Shown: piece by piece, positions 1 to 10,533 of the stretch
How positions within the stretch are numbered: the first letter of the stretch is position 1
Layout: every line of letters begins with the position of its first letter
Assembly (NCBI GenBank): GCA_029378245.1
Contig: JARKIF010000010.1
Location: 1,116,001 to 1,180,000 of the forward strand
Length of the DNA: 64,000 bases
Reading direction: 5' to 3'
From: Roridomyces roridus
Taxonomy: Eukaryota; Basidiomycota; Agaricomycetes; Agaricales; Mycenaceae
Made by a program: the position numbers and the translations under genes
Notes under the pieces: generated by a model
Database searches by the model: none
What the model saw: the letters and a program-made list of their open reading frames with translations, nothing else
Told to the model about the DNA's origin: nothing

Positions 1-1869
1 CTGGTGATGCGCCATACGCGGAATCCGCTTGTGGCGACGGGCGTACTGGCGTGCTCGGCCCATCGTACGAGAAAAAGTCGGGTTCAGGAGGTCGGATAGA
101 CGGCATCTGAGACTCGCCGTCGTCCCACTCGCTCCTTTCCGCAATCGGCGACGGCCGTCGTGGGACAACAGGGATAGGCGGGGGACCAGGGAACTGCGAG
201 GCGATCTCACTAACGCTCGCCGCGGTCAAAGATTCGGGGTAGTACGAGCTACGGCGACTGTATTCCGAGGACCGTTGTTGTGCGGGTTTGGGTATAATGA
301 ATTCGGGGTATCCCGTGGGCATCGGAGGATCAAAGGCAAACGAGGGGACAGTGCTGGTAGCATATTGCGAGGAGCGCGCAATCGAGACCCAGCTGGAAGA
401 CACCGGACGCGCTTTGACGCTCTCCGCAATCACGGCGGGGCTGGGCATCTCGAGGCCGGAGAACCGCATATGCAGCGTCGGGGCCCCCTTGTCGAAATGC
501 ACAGTGACGCGCTGGTTGGGATTGAATTCGGGCACGTCGATTTGCGTCCGCAGTGGTGAGCGATATCGGACGCTGTCGGCTGTCATCGGTGGCCTGAGCT
601 GGTCGCTGTCCCTGGTCGTGCGCAGCTGCGAAAGGTCGCGCTTGACCTGAGCAAACTGGGACATGCGTGGCCCGTCGTTCTTTTCCGACATGGGTTCATT
701 GGGCCGGAAGGCACTCGCGGTGGGCGTGAGCTGGCGGAAGGTGCTGAATCGAGGATTGGATATCAATAAGCCCAACCGCGAACGGCGGGCTTGCTGCCGG
801 CTCGAAGACAATTCCTTGGTGACCTCTGAAAAGTCGTCAAACTGATCCACGCTACGGGGCATCAGCAACGCGGCGTCTCAAACAAGGCCAGCACACGCAC
901 CCCTTGACAATCCCGATGATCAAAAATGCGCGCGCCAAAAAGCGTAGTATCCGCCGTGTAAGCGCACCGCCGAACCCGCCCTGAGCGAACCCAATGACGG
1001 TTTCGACGGCACCGAGCTTGAAGCCTCCAGTGATCCAGCCAATGCCACGGATGAGATGGGCTTGGTCGGAAGACGTGGTCTCGATGCGCCGCTGATCAAT
1101 GAAAGCGCGGACGAGACGGTAAAAGGCAAAGCAAAAGTTGATGGCCTCGAATGCGGTGAGGAGAGCGAGGGTGAGGCTCGTGAGGAACGTCCACAAGTCC
1201 TGGTCGCTGGAGGTGCGGAAGCCAATGGCAACGACCTGCCTTTCTCCGGAACCAATGGTGCCTGGGTGGTAGAGATCAATCTCTACCTAGGGCGGTGAAT
1301 GATACGGGCGGACGTACGGCGTGATATGCCCACAAACGACGACAGCTCATTGAGGGCGACGATGGCAGGGATGAAGAAGAGAAGGAGGACGTTTGCGATG
1401 TTCTGGAACCGTTTAGGGAGGGTGTCGATAAGTTCTCCCCGCGTGAACAAGTAAACGAAGAAGGTGTAGAAGAATATGGGAAGAAAAGAGGTGGCCCCTG
1501 GAATCGTAAGAGATGGAACACGCGCATAAGATTCCGGACGCACCCAGGACGATATCCACAACACTAAACACAGTGACACTGTCCCGCACAGCGGGCAGAG
1601 TGTGGGAGAGCAACTCAAGCAAGGCCAGCGCAAAGTAAGACCATCCTTCCGCCGTCAATAAGAGATGTCGCCTTGAAAAGGGGGGTTCTTAGTTTCGTCA
1701 TAGACTCCGAAATGAAAGCCACTCACCAGCCAGTACCCCAGTTTGTGATGACGAGAGTCGTCGAGAATATAAGCTCCAAAGCGGTGGGGATGATGAGAAC
1801 TTGAGACTCGAGGCTGGTGAAGCGTTCGCAACGAAGGATGGTGGCCGCAGAAAGACAGAGAGATCCCAT
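1..1869 (-). CDS. multi-pass membrane protein, conserved hypothetical, 3' end beyond window
   Basis: I do not recognise a named family. Five exons join in frame: 1869-1727, 1671-1544, 1497-1318, 1261-901 and 851 to the left edge. The introns are 46-56 bases with GT/AG ends. The start is the ATG at 1869, which follows an in-frame stop. The spliced protein has at least 554 residues. The first ~290 hold about six hydrophobic segments, for example FLPIFFYTFFVYLF, NVLLLFFIPAIVAL and LWTFLTSLTLALL. A long polar tail rich in Ser, Pro and Arg follows, probably cytosolic. The intron at 1543-1498 matters: without it two overlapping frames both look coding, and splicing merges them into one hydrophobic stretch. 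Its role is unknown; a transporter or receptor-like membrane protein is possible. The stop codon is not in the window. Confidence 0.75.
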
Positions 1870-2166
1870 TTACTGGGTGAAATGGGTATGGCCTCAGAGA
1901 CGGGCAGTTGGCATCTCAGGGCTTGAGCGCCAGCAGGAGAAGCCTGTGTTGTAAAAGAGTGGATAGCAGACTGGCTGCAACTGGGATCGACCGGCGCCTT
2001 CGTAAAGAAAGAGAGTTTAGGGAAAGGGAACGAAATAACAAGCCAGCCCGTCGTTACAGATGCCATCAACGGTTGCTATCCACCACCCATTTGGCTTGAT
2101 CTCTCCGACAACCTCGACGTTCCCTTTTCAATTCATGGTCCCCGCCTCGACAACTCTACAACGCGA

Positions 2167-2440
2167 TTATATCCGAGGAGGGTCCCATTCAGCCCAGTGG
2201 TAGCATTTCCGTCGGTCGGACAGACTTGAAACACCACAGACTCCAGAGCACTGGATACCTGTCCGACTGTCACTAGATGCACCCGGGACACCGCAAGTAC
2301 CCGGAGGTCCACACATGCCACCAATCGAACACTTAAAACCATGAAGATCTATCACCTCGTAGCACCACAAATCGGGATCGGAACGGGTTGTAAGGTAATA
2401 TACCCCGGAAAGGAGGTTCTGGAATTTGACGCAGAGTCAT
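2167..2440 (-). other. short cysteine-rich reading frame, possible gene fragment
   Basis: One open stretch on the minus strand carries six or seven cysteines in small-protein spacing (CSIGGMC, GTCG, IQCSGVC), ending at a stop at 2167. It could be the last exon of a small secreted protein. No signal peptide, start codon or convincing upstream exon was found, and an in-frame stop lies just upstream. The rest of 1870-2678 shows nothing else. Confidence 0.2.
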
Positions 2441-2678
2441 GGGTACAATACGGTAGCAATTTACCTTGTGTTCCTCTCTTTTTGAAGGCCTTTCTAATCC
2501 CTTTCAATGACTCGAACTTTGCGAGGAAACATTGCTGGTGAACCCTTGGCTATGAACCCGGATTACTGGTAAATGCAGATCCTCTCCCGGACCGACGGAG
2601 GTTTCGAAATGACAACGTGCTGATCGAGTATCCAGGTTCTCTATATCACAAGACATTGAAAAAGGTACGAGTAAGTAG

Positions 2679-3719
2679 TCAACGCTCCAACGCCAACTTG
2701 ACCAGCTGTCGAATGACATACTGGTAACCCACTCCTCCCGCTTCCCACAACCTCGGATACATCGACGTTGGCCGGAACCCAGGAATCGTATTCACCTCGT
2801 TCAGAAAAATCTCCCCGGTCCGCTCCTGGTAGAAAAAATCCACACGGGCGAATCCAGCGCAGTCGAGAATCTTGTACACCCGCAACGCCAGCTCTCGAAT
2901 GGAGTCGCACACTGCGGCCGACACATGGGCGGGTATGCGTATGCGTACTTCGCAGCCAACACCGTACTTGGCCTCATTGTCGTAAAAGTCCGAGCTGTGG
3001 ACGACCTCGCCGACGAGGCTCGCTTCCGGCGTTGCGTTTCCCAAGACGGCCACTTCCAGCTCGCGCACATGCACCACGCTCTCCTCGATGAGTGCACGGC
3101 GGCCGTAGCTCAGCGCCTTGGTGATGGCGAGCTCGAGCTCCGCCTCATCCCTGGCTTTCGACACGCCGATTGAAGAACCTAGGTTTGCGGGCTTGACGAA
3201 CCACGGTGCATCCAACCTCTCCTTGACCTCCCCCAAAATCCGCGCCGGGTCCGCGGCATACTCGTCCCGCGTAGTGGCCACGAAGCGCACCTGCGGGACG
3301 TGGTTGGCCCGCAGCACCTCCTTGGTCATGATCTTGTCCATACACACTGCACTAGCCAGCACACCGCAGCCGATGTACGGGATACCGGCGAGTTCAAGTA
3401 GCCCCTGCACCGTGCCGTCTTCACCAAACGGACCGTGCATAAGCGGGAAAACGACATCGTAGTCGGTTATCATTTCCGCTATTATAGCATGCAGCATGGG
3501 TAACCCACCGCCGGATTCTGCAGTCTGAGTTCCCGCATCCAAGGCCTTCCGACTTTCCTCGATAGTCAGCCAGAAGCCATTCCGAGCGACAACGAGCACG
3601 GCGGAGTCGATGTCCACCATAGTTTTCGTCGCCTCCAATACTGCGCGCGCGGAGGCGATCGAAACTTGGTGTTCTTCAGAACGTCCGCCGGCGAGGATGA
3701 GGAGGCGCGTTGGCTTCAT
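2679..3719 (-). CDS. D-alanine--D-alanine ligase-like ATP-grasp enzyme, bacterial type
   Basis: A single uninterrupted frame of 346 residues (355 if the upstream ATG at 3746 is used). The start at 3719 places MKPTRLLILAGGRSEEHQVS at the N-terminus, the usual Ddl opening. Visible signatures in order: HGPFGEDGTVQG (N-terminal Ddl domain), FVKPANLGSSIGVSK (ATP-grasp, with the substrate-loop serine), DNEAKYG (omega loop of D-Ala-D-Ala rather than D-Ala-D-lactate enzymes), FARVDFFY and EIFLNEVNTIPGF (metal and ATP site), then SMYPRLWEAGG. Bacterial Ddl enzymes make the D-Ala-D-Ala dipeptide for peptidoglycan, a polymer fungi lack. There is no intron, whereas the neighbouring genes are intron-rich. 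All catalytic motifs are present, so the product looks functional. The substrate in this organism is unknown; an ATP-grasp ligase with another amino acid substrate is possible. Transfer from a bacterium is inferred. Confidence 0.92.
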   Translation of the reverse strand: MKPTRLLILAGGRSEEHQVSIASARAVLEATKTMVDIDSAVLVVARNGFWLTIEESRKALDAGTQTAESGGGLPMLHAIIAEMITDYDVVFPLMHGPFGEDGTVQGLLELAGIPYIGCGVLASAVCMDKIMTKEVLRANHVPQVRFVATTRDEYAADPARILGEVKERLDAPWFVKPANLGSSIGVSKARDEAELELAITKALSYGRRALIEESVVHVRELEVAVLGNATPEASLVGEVVHSSDFYDNEAKYGVGCEVRIRIPAHVSAAVCDSIRELALRVYKILDCAGFARVDFFYQERTGEIFLNEVNTIPGFRPTSMYPRLWEAGGVGYQYVIRQLVKLALER

Positions 3720-3746
3720 TTTCCAAGGTCCATCTTTGGTTTCCAA

Positions 3747-4998
3747 CTCATCCAGGTTTTATCTTCAGAAACCTGTGGCATTGTACATAACCATTCCCCC
3801 ATTCAAGGAGACATGGTTTTGTGGCGACCTTAAGCTTGCCCAGGTTTTAGCGCGCGCCATGATTCAAATTCAGTTCGGACGTCCCCACCTGTTGTACCAA
3901 AATTCGGGGTGGTGAGGTCTTCCCTGCTTTGAATGGCTAGGTGGACTGAACATGAACGCTGTTTCAGCTATTCATTCTCATTCTCATTCAGAGCGCCTAG
4001 CAAACCGTCGTCGCCGTCGGACTCGGAAAATAACGGAATGCTCGAAGCGGCCTCGAGGATACAAGGATACAAAACTCAGGACCTACACCCGTTGAAATTG
4101 GGACTAACTCATCGTAGAGCTTCGGAGTGCCCAACTACCGGATGATCGACTGAATGCTCCGACGTCGGTGTTGGAATCGTTAACCACAGGAATGAATGCT
4201 GCGTGCTTTCCCTTCGATCTACCGCCGCAAGTTTTCGGAATCAATTGACAAACTTTTGAGCCCTCTTTCCGGTACTTATTCTCAGTCTATATAGCTCAAG
4301 AAAAACCAAACGTCCCCTTTGCTCCGCTTGCCATTCTGGCAGACGGATCGCTACCCTTTTGGATGCGGATCGTCACAGAGCGCCAAAATCTTACAAGTCT
4401 GTATCGTGCCCATAGCGGCAAGCAGTCGTGCTGTTACTTGTCCGGGCTACCAACTTGGACCACAATGCACCGAGCGATCCTGCCAGTGTTTGGAAACATG
4501 AGTGGAATGATCAGGCGTCTTTAGAATATGGCGGTGATGATTCGGGAATTCAGCTGAAAGACATTTCGAGTGGGAGGAGGGGAGGAGAAACAGAGTCCAA
4601 AAATTTGGGTGAAATGGAGAATGATGTTGTAGGTAGCTCTGAGGATGTATGATCACGCCTGGACAAAAAATATCTGGTTCCGATGATGACCATGCTCAAA
4701 GACGCAGTACGAGAAGATGCGAATGTCTAGGGAACTCAAGACTCAAACGAAATGAGGTCGGAGCCGGAACAAAATCCCCTACTCTGTCAAGAGGAGGGTG
4801 CTGTGGGGCTGAATGTGCAAAACGAACTACATCGATCATGGCAACATGCTGAACAAAATGCTGAACTCACGCAAGGGAAAGCCGACCTGCGCCCAACCTG
4901 CCCACCCTCAAGAGGGTCGTCATTCCACCTCCGTTTGGCCGATCACCAAGTTCAAACTTCACATTTGATACAATTGTAAAGTAATACAAGAAATCGAA
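3747..4998. other. gene-free stretch between the Ddl-like gene and the GH28 gene
   Basis: Only short uncharacteristic frames are present. A TATA-like ctatatag lies near 4288 but no convincing start or exon follows it. Nothing recognisable was found. Confidence 0.5.
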
Positions 4999-6714
4999 TC
5001 AAGAGCAAGTCACCCCCGTTACCCCGATTGCATTCTGGCACAGAATTTCCGGCGTCTCGCCAGCTGGAATGCTGAGATTGAAATTCGTAAACGAGATATT
5101 GGTGCAATTGGCTGCGGCACTGCACTCCAGAGCGATAACTTTCTCGAGTCAAGCAAAGAATGCGAGGATAGAGAGATACGCACTTTCGTTGGTGAGCGAA
5201 GTCCCAGACCAATTTTCATAGTGCACGTCTTCAAAGATGTATTTCGAGGGAAGGTCACCTCTGCGGCTACAGTGAACGCAAGCTTGGAAAGAGGAATAAA
5301 GGCGTACGTGTGACCTCCATTCGTCTGTGAGATCGTGGTGGGCCGGTTAACCTGATTCAGTACAACGTTCTTGAGTGTAATGTTTTTAGCGTGGCCAGGA
5401 CCGGCGCCTCCGCCTGTTGGAGGTACACCTACGAGTTACGAGAATTCAGTTATTGCGTCAGTTTATTGCTTCAGTTATTCACCGTTGCTTGTGTCATCCC
5501 AAGACTTGAAGTAGACGCCGTTGTTCATGTTGGGTTGTATAGAGGCATTGATACGAGTCATCTGTTTGAAGATATAAGTTCGAAGCATCTCGTTGAAATC
5601 GACAGACTTGCCGTCAAGTCCTCCATGAAAACGTTTTCAACGATATCCGTCAAATTGAAATATTGCCCCAGAGAGCCGAAAGCGATGCCGTTTCCACCTC
5701 TGCACGTAACATTCCGAGCAAGGATATTGGTCGAATTCTGTGTGGTTTGAAAATCCGTTTGGATGAACACCAGGCGACTTACCCCTTTGATAGCAAGGCA
5801 ATCGTCCCCGCAAGTGATATCCCAATTGAGCAGAGATACATTGTCGCTCCGGTATGTGTCGATACCATCTGTATTCGGGACAATACTACAAAGTTGGATG
5901 AGAACGTTGCTTGAGAGAGAACAACAAGAAACGCACTTGGTCCCCGCAAACGCCGGATTCGCATTGCTCGCATTGCACTTCATCCCATCATAAACAACGC
6001 TCTGCGACTCGGCAACGCAGTTGCACCAAAACGGCTGCGCCTCGATAGCGAAATTCCGAATCGTACCCCGCGTGGCACGATAGACCGTCAACGAAATCGG
6101 ACGCCCATCCCCGTCTTCCCTGGTCTGATTCGTGAAAAAGTCCCACCAAGGCTGTCCATTTCCTTGAATCCCACCGGTGTTGTGCGCGTCGACGACGAAA
6201 TCGCTGCCTGTGATCACAAACCACGATGCTTGACTCTGGATGAACACAACCCGGTAGGTATTATTTGCGTTGAGCCAAAACTCAATGTCGGGAACGAACT
6301 AAATCCAAAGTAAGGCACCGAACAAGCAGGATAACCGCAAGCACGCACGCTAAGGAATCCATGCAAATCCACCGTCGCATCGACTAAATCCCAGGTCATT
6401 TTCCTAAATGTATTATCAGCAAAACCGCAGCAGAGAAGATCCACAGGAATGCTCACCGCGTGATGTTGAACACACCCTCCTGCAGCACCGTATGTCCGCC
6501 GTGTCCGCACTTGGCGATCGCATCCAAGACCTACCAACACCGTTATTCGTGGTTACCAGGTGTCACGAAACCAACCTACCTGGTCGGTGTCGTCAAGCCC
6601 AGCACCCCGCGGTGAGATCGTGCAAGTCAGGCCTTGAGCTGGATTGGCGGTGCCGGCCCAGCAAGAAGTAGCCGTGGCCAGACCAAAGAGTAATATTGAG
6701 AGTAAAGCGCGCAT
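4999..6714 (-). CDS. glycoside hydrolase family 28 (exo-polygalacturonase-like), secreted
   Basis: Ten exons read through in frame from the ATG at 6714 to the TGA at 5001-4999. The protein starts with a signal peptide (MRALLSILLFGLATATSCWA). GH28 motifs follow in order: NTDGID (two catalytic Asp region), CGDDCLAIKG (catalytic DD), GNGIAFGSLGQ (active-site His replaced by the Ala/Phe variant) and NGVYFKSW, which resembles the RIK/K substrate-binding region. GH28 enzymes cleave galacturonan in plant pectin outside the cell. The C-terminus ends ...GVTGVTCS, with cysteines typical of fungal members. Introns are 45-60 bases. One, after the residues MEDLT near 5620, uses a GC donor (GCAAGT) with an ACAG acceptor; splicing it is required to keep the frame. 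Missing or substituted GH28 residues could indicate specificity for another pectic polymer. Confidence 0.88.
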
Positions 6715-6965
6715 CGTTGAGAGAAGGAAAGAACAGCGAGCCAGCCCTGTTTTATATCCTATGACGGGGCGAACCCCGCCCAACGTGACGACGCGACCAA
6801 GGTCATGTGGGGGCGCCGGGCCGCCTGCAAGTCAGAGGAGAGAATTCTTCCGAGAGTCTGACGGCGAAGACATTGGAGCTTCGGAGACTTTCGGCCGCCT
6901 GGCTGGATTAGGCAATGCCGAAGAGACAATCAATGATGAATATCAAACGACACGCCAGCCCGTCC

Positions 6966-7852
6966 CTATGAAGAAAGCCTCAAAATACCCAGCGTGCGCC
7001 CCGAAATCCTCGACCCGCGATCAAAGTTCTTGAAGTAATGCTCGCCGTATTCGACGAATAAATCTCCCTGCACGGGCTCCTGCAAGCCTGCATCCACATC
7101 TGACACCTCCTCCCTGCCAGTGCTCACCCACCTCACGCAAGACCAGGGCCGATCGACGACCCAACGCCGCCACGAAGTAGGGTCATACCCTTCCGGAAAT
7201 GTCCCAATCACCTCCCGTGCGGCGCCAAACAGCTCCTCGAGGCTTGCACCCCCATCCGCGAGCTGTGCACCGATGCGAAGCTCCCTCAGTGCGCGCAGCG
7301 GGAGGAGGGCAGCGGGCAGGGCTGTGGACACCTCAGGATCAAGACCGCGTGGCGGTGGATGGAGGATGTGATGCATGACGGTCCCGGGGTGGAACGTATC
7401 CAAGTGGGCGTTTACACCCAGGAGGATAGGGCGACACGTAAAAGTCGCGGATTGCCGAAGAAATGAGCGTCGTACCCAGAAATTTCAGCCTCTGTATTGA
7501 ACGCTCTTGATAGCCGTCCGGCGAGAGCTCCGAGTGAGCGCTCATGCTGATGCGGCGGTATGCGAATGTGTCTTGGAAGGGGAAGATCTGTTGGGAGCGG
7601 AAGAAGAGGGGGAGGGCGACGAATCTCAGGCGCTTCGAAGCACGAGAGATAGAGTCGAGAGCAATTTCAGGGATCAAGTCCAAGATGTCAAGCCAGATTT
7701 CGGTGGGCAGCAGTATGTCGGATTCGGAAATCTTGGGTTTCTGGGGCTTCTACCACTGGAAGTTGGTCTCTGGCAAGGAATGGTTTGTTTCAAACACGTA
7801 CCTTCCAGAATGCGAAAATTGCGGAAGATTGCCGTGCCAGAGAGGGAGTCAT
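6966..7852 (-). pseudogene. F-box-like protein gene with a probable 1-base frameshift
   Basis: Exon 1 starts at the ATG at 7852 (MTPSLARQSS...) and splices over a GTACGT...CCCCAG intron into LLPTEIWLDILDLIPE, an F-box-like N-terminus (about residue 25). The frame then runs to RDFYVSPYPPG near 7418. The continuation VNAHLDTFHPGTVMHH... is in another frame, displaced by one T at about 7415, and runs to a stop at 6966. The total would be about 270 residues. A 160-base intron from the GTACGA donor near 7455 to the CACAG near 7330 would also restore a frame, but it is much longer than the other introns here and deletes natural-looking sequence. F-box proteins recruit substrates to SCF ubiquitin ligases; the target is unknown. 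It may be a recent pseudogene, or the extra base may be an assembly error. Confidence 0.55.
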
Positions 7853-7859
7853 GGTGAGT

Positions 7860-8620
7860 GTCCAGTTTGGCGCATCAGCTCGTGGGAATTTTGATGGACC
7901 TTTCGGGCTTTTCGGCCATCATGGATCATGGATCATGACCATCACACTCCCTCCTTCTCCGCCTCGCCACAGCCCTCTGCGCAGCAGTACAGCTAGGAAT
8001 TCCCTCTTGAGTTTGGGTCTTACCTCTTTGCGCCACGTTCCCACAATGACTCAAGGCCTATCCACCTCGGTTGAGACCTGCCTCCATAAATTGAGTACCC
8101 ATTCAGGAACTGGAAGCTGTTATCACCCCCAAGTATCCCGGCGGACGTCAATTTTGGCGGATTTTGAGAGCGACTTACTGCGTCCGTCTGGGGACCGGTA
8201 TTCTCTTGCCCCTCCATTCCGTGATGTTCGTACCGAGTCATGCCCAATTGTCAAGCGGGTGCCACCCTTGAAAATAACTCAGCGCTCAACGCCGCCGGAG
8301 CTCCATTACCGTGTATCTGGGTCCATCAAGAAGAGCTCTTTTTGTCGACGCCATCTGTTTCACCCCTCTGCCAGTCTTGCGCCCGTCCAAGATCAAGGAT
8401 GGTATCAGGCCACAGCCGTCGGACTTTGATCCTCGACAACTGTCCTCGTTGGGATCCCCGGCTTGCGAATTCTCCTCTGCGGTGCTCAATAGCCATTGCA
8501 CCGACGATCCCTGCGGTGTAAAGCAGCCTTGCCATTCATTTTGCCAAAATTGGACGGCTGTGAAGAGTCTCGGGAATTGACGCGGCAGGCCTTTCCTGAT
8601 ACATCCAGAGGGTCGAGTTG
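7860..8620. other. gene-free stretch upstream of Zn2Cys6 gene A
   Basis: A long open frame exists on the plus strand (7785-8429) but its composition and lack of any motif suggest chance. The sequence just before 8740 is shared with the 5' region of the paralogue at 56.9 kb, so it probably contains the promoter and leader of gene A. Confidence 0.45.
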
Positions 8621-8739
8621 AGATGTCGACTTCGTCTATGAAAGCTGTTAAACTTAATGACTCGACCCCAAAGGTTACAAAACGAGCACGGAGACCGCAG
8701 TCCAATATTAAAGCCCAGATTCTTGGACGCTCCTCTTCA

Positions 8740-9484
8740 ATGGCCAGCCCCTACATTCCCTCACAGTTCGAGAGACGGACGAGAGTTTACATTGCATGCG
8801 TCAACTGCCGCAGACGCAAAATCAGGGTATGTTATCCTCTCGCCTCCCCGGTCGAAAGCACTGACGTATGTGATTCTCCAGTGCAAGTCGGGGGACTCGG
8901 AGGAGAAACCCTGCGAGCGATGCGTCAAGAAAGGGCTTCGCTGCGAATACGTGCCGGTAGACGGGCGAGACAGCAACGTCAACGAAAGCACCTTGAATAC
9001 CTCCTTCGCCGCCCACCCCCAGATGTACCCTAGCCACCATGGCCACCACCGCGAGGCGGGTCCTCCGAGTGTCGACCCCCGCTCCAGGTACACCCAGCCG
9101 CAGCCGCAGCCCACAGGAAGCAGCAGTCATCGACGAAACCCCGTCGGGCCTGGAGCCATACACGCACTCCCCTCCGGACAAGGACCATACCCTGGCCACA
9201 CTGTACCGAGTCATGCACCGTCGAATCCGACTCCTCCAGGAGGAGCCTACTACCATCCGTCGTCGCACGGCCCCGAGATGAATATGGGCCCGTACCCCAC
9301 AGGATACGAGGGTCACCATGGCCAGCAGCAGCAGCTGGCATATCCCCCGTTTCAGTGGAGTGCTGCGCAGCCTCCGTACGTCCATTAAATCAGTGAATAT
9401 CATGATTTTTCAACTGATAATCTTTCCAGCCCGTGTATCTGCCCGCCGGGACCGTGCTTCTGCGGTGGACAACATGGATTTTAG
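8740..9484 (+). CDS. small Zn2Cys6 (fungal binuclear cluster) protein, paralogue A
   Basis: Three exons: 8740-8826, 8882-9375 and 9430-9484, giving 211 residues. The cluster sits at residues 20-46: CVNCRRRKIRC, then CERC, then GLRC, split by intron 1 directly before the third cysteine. The middle is rich in Pro, His, Gln, Tyr and Gly, and no fungal-specific regulatory domain is present. Exon 3 adds a cysteine tail, PCICPPGPCFCGG. I chose the ATG at 8740 because similarity to paralogue B in a shared frame starts there; upstream the two copies differ by frame-breaking indels. Comparison of exon 3 with copy B shows changes at third codon positions and one in-frame 3-base insertion, supporting translation. 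Zn2Cys6 proteins normally bind DNA in the nucleus as regulators. At this length it could be a short or truncated regulator. Confidence 0.8.
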
Positions 9485-9771
9485 ATCGTTTTACTTAGAA
9501 CGAAGGAAGGATGAATTTTCTTGGCGGACTTGTTTGTATTATTGTAAACGTACTTGTAATATTTCTTGAAGGATAGTGTGTACCTGGATCTCCGGCGGCC
9601 GTGGCCCCTTCTCGGGAATCACTTTGACTCGGAATTGATTGCACAAAGGTGGTTGATGAATTAAGATTCTATCTGGATCTGAAGTCTCAAGAGACCGCCG
9701 CAAAGATACCTTGCGCAACGAAACCCAGCCATCAGTAGATCGGGACGGCACCATACACAATCGGGCATGTG

Positions 9772-10431
9772 AGGACCCGTGATTATACCCTTGGACGTAT
9801 GATCCTGGAATCCGGGAATTCAAAATTTTGTCCGGACTATCCGTGTTGCCGAAGTCGCAAAATTGTCCGGACTCGTATCACACGTTCAATTTTGGACCAA
9901 ATTTTGTCCGGACTGTGCATCAAAGGTCAAAAAAAATCGCTAAAATGCTAAAAATTTGCAAAAAAAAATCTAGAGCGCTGAGCGCTGAGCGTCCACGCCA
10001 TCGTCTCCCTCAATCACTGAGATTACCCTTCGCTCGTCTCTGAATGCGCGACACCTCCTCCATTCGCGGGAGTGAGCTTGAGGGCCGTGTCTGGGACTTG
10101 ATACAGGATTGATCCTGCAGGGAGGTGAGCAAATCGGGATACGCCAAGCGACGGAACGGTGCAGACCACGAGAAAATTGGCCGGCAAATGATCATGAGCC
10201 GACGGCTTGAATAGGTGTGGAGCCGTGACCGTGTTTTTAAGCGCGTCGAACAATGGCACTGGATTTGAATCAGAGGTGCCCATGGGCCAGCCGTTTTGTC
10301 CGGACTAAGGATCAGACGACGCACCGCCAAGGACCATTTTTGTCCGGACTCGTATCATAGATGAGTGCCGATTTCAATTTTTTTGTCCGGACTATGGGAT
10401 CATACGTCCGTGCGGTATTATCACGGGTCCT
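9772..10431. mobile_element. 660-base non-autonomous inverted-repeat element with repeated TTGTCCGGACT
   Basis: The ends are inverted copies over about 32 bases: AGGACCCGTGATTATACC at the left and the complement of a near match at the right, both followed by GACGTATGATCC. The flanks GGCATGTG and GCAATGTG may be an imperfect 8-base target duplication (6 of 8 match), which would suit a hAT-like element. Inside, the 11-base word TTGTCCGGACT occurs six times, three near each end (about 9832, 9857, 9899 and 10293, 10337, 10384), all in the same orientation. No coding capacity was seen. The element lies between gene A and the 3' end of the S33 gene. Confidence 0.7.
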
Positions 10432-10533
10432 GCAATGTGGCAAGTTGAATGGTTCAACAAAATAAACAAAACCCCAACTTCCGTCATTCAGAACTCGTCA
10501 ATAAATAAATAAATGAACCATATTCGAATACAT

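Noticed and set aside
1498..1543. Frameshift or pseudogene in the first membrane-protein gene
   Set aside because: A 46-base intron with GTGCGT donor and CCAG acceptor joins the two frames exactly.
2679..3719. Bacterial contamination as the source of the Ddl-like gene
   Set aside because: The flanks on both sides, within 1-2 kb, are intron-containing fungal genes in the same contiguous sequence. It cannot be fully excluded without reads.
7785..8429. A 214-codon open frame on the plus strand
   Set aside because: No motif, no similarity to the paralogous locus as protein, and it overlaps the first exon of the F-box gene on the other strand.
9830..10395. CRISPR-like array from repeated TTGTCCGGACT
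   Set aside because: The repeat is only 11 bases, spacing is irregular, it lies inside a terminal-inverted-repeat element, and the genome is eukaryotic.
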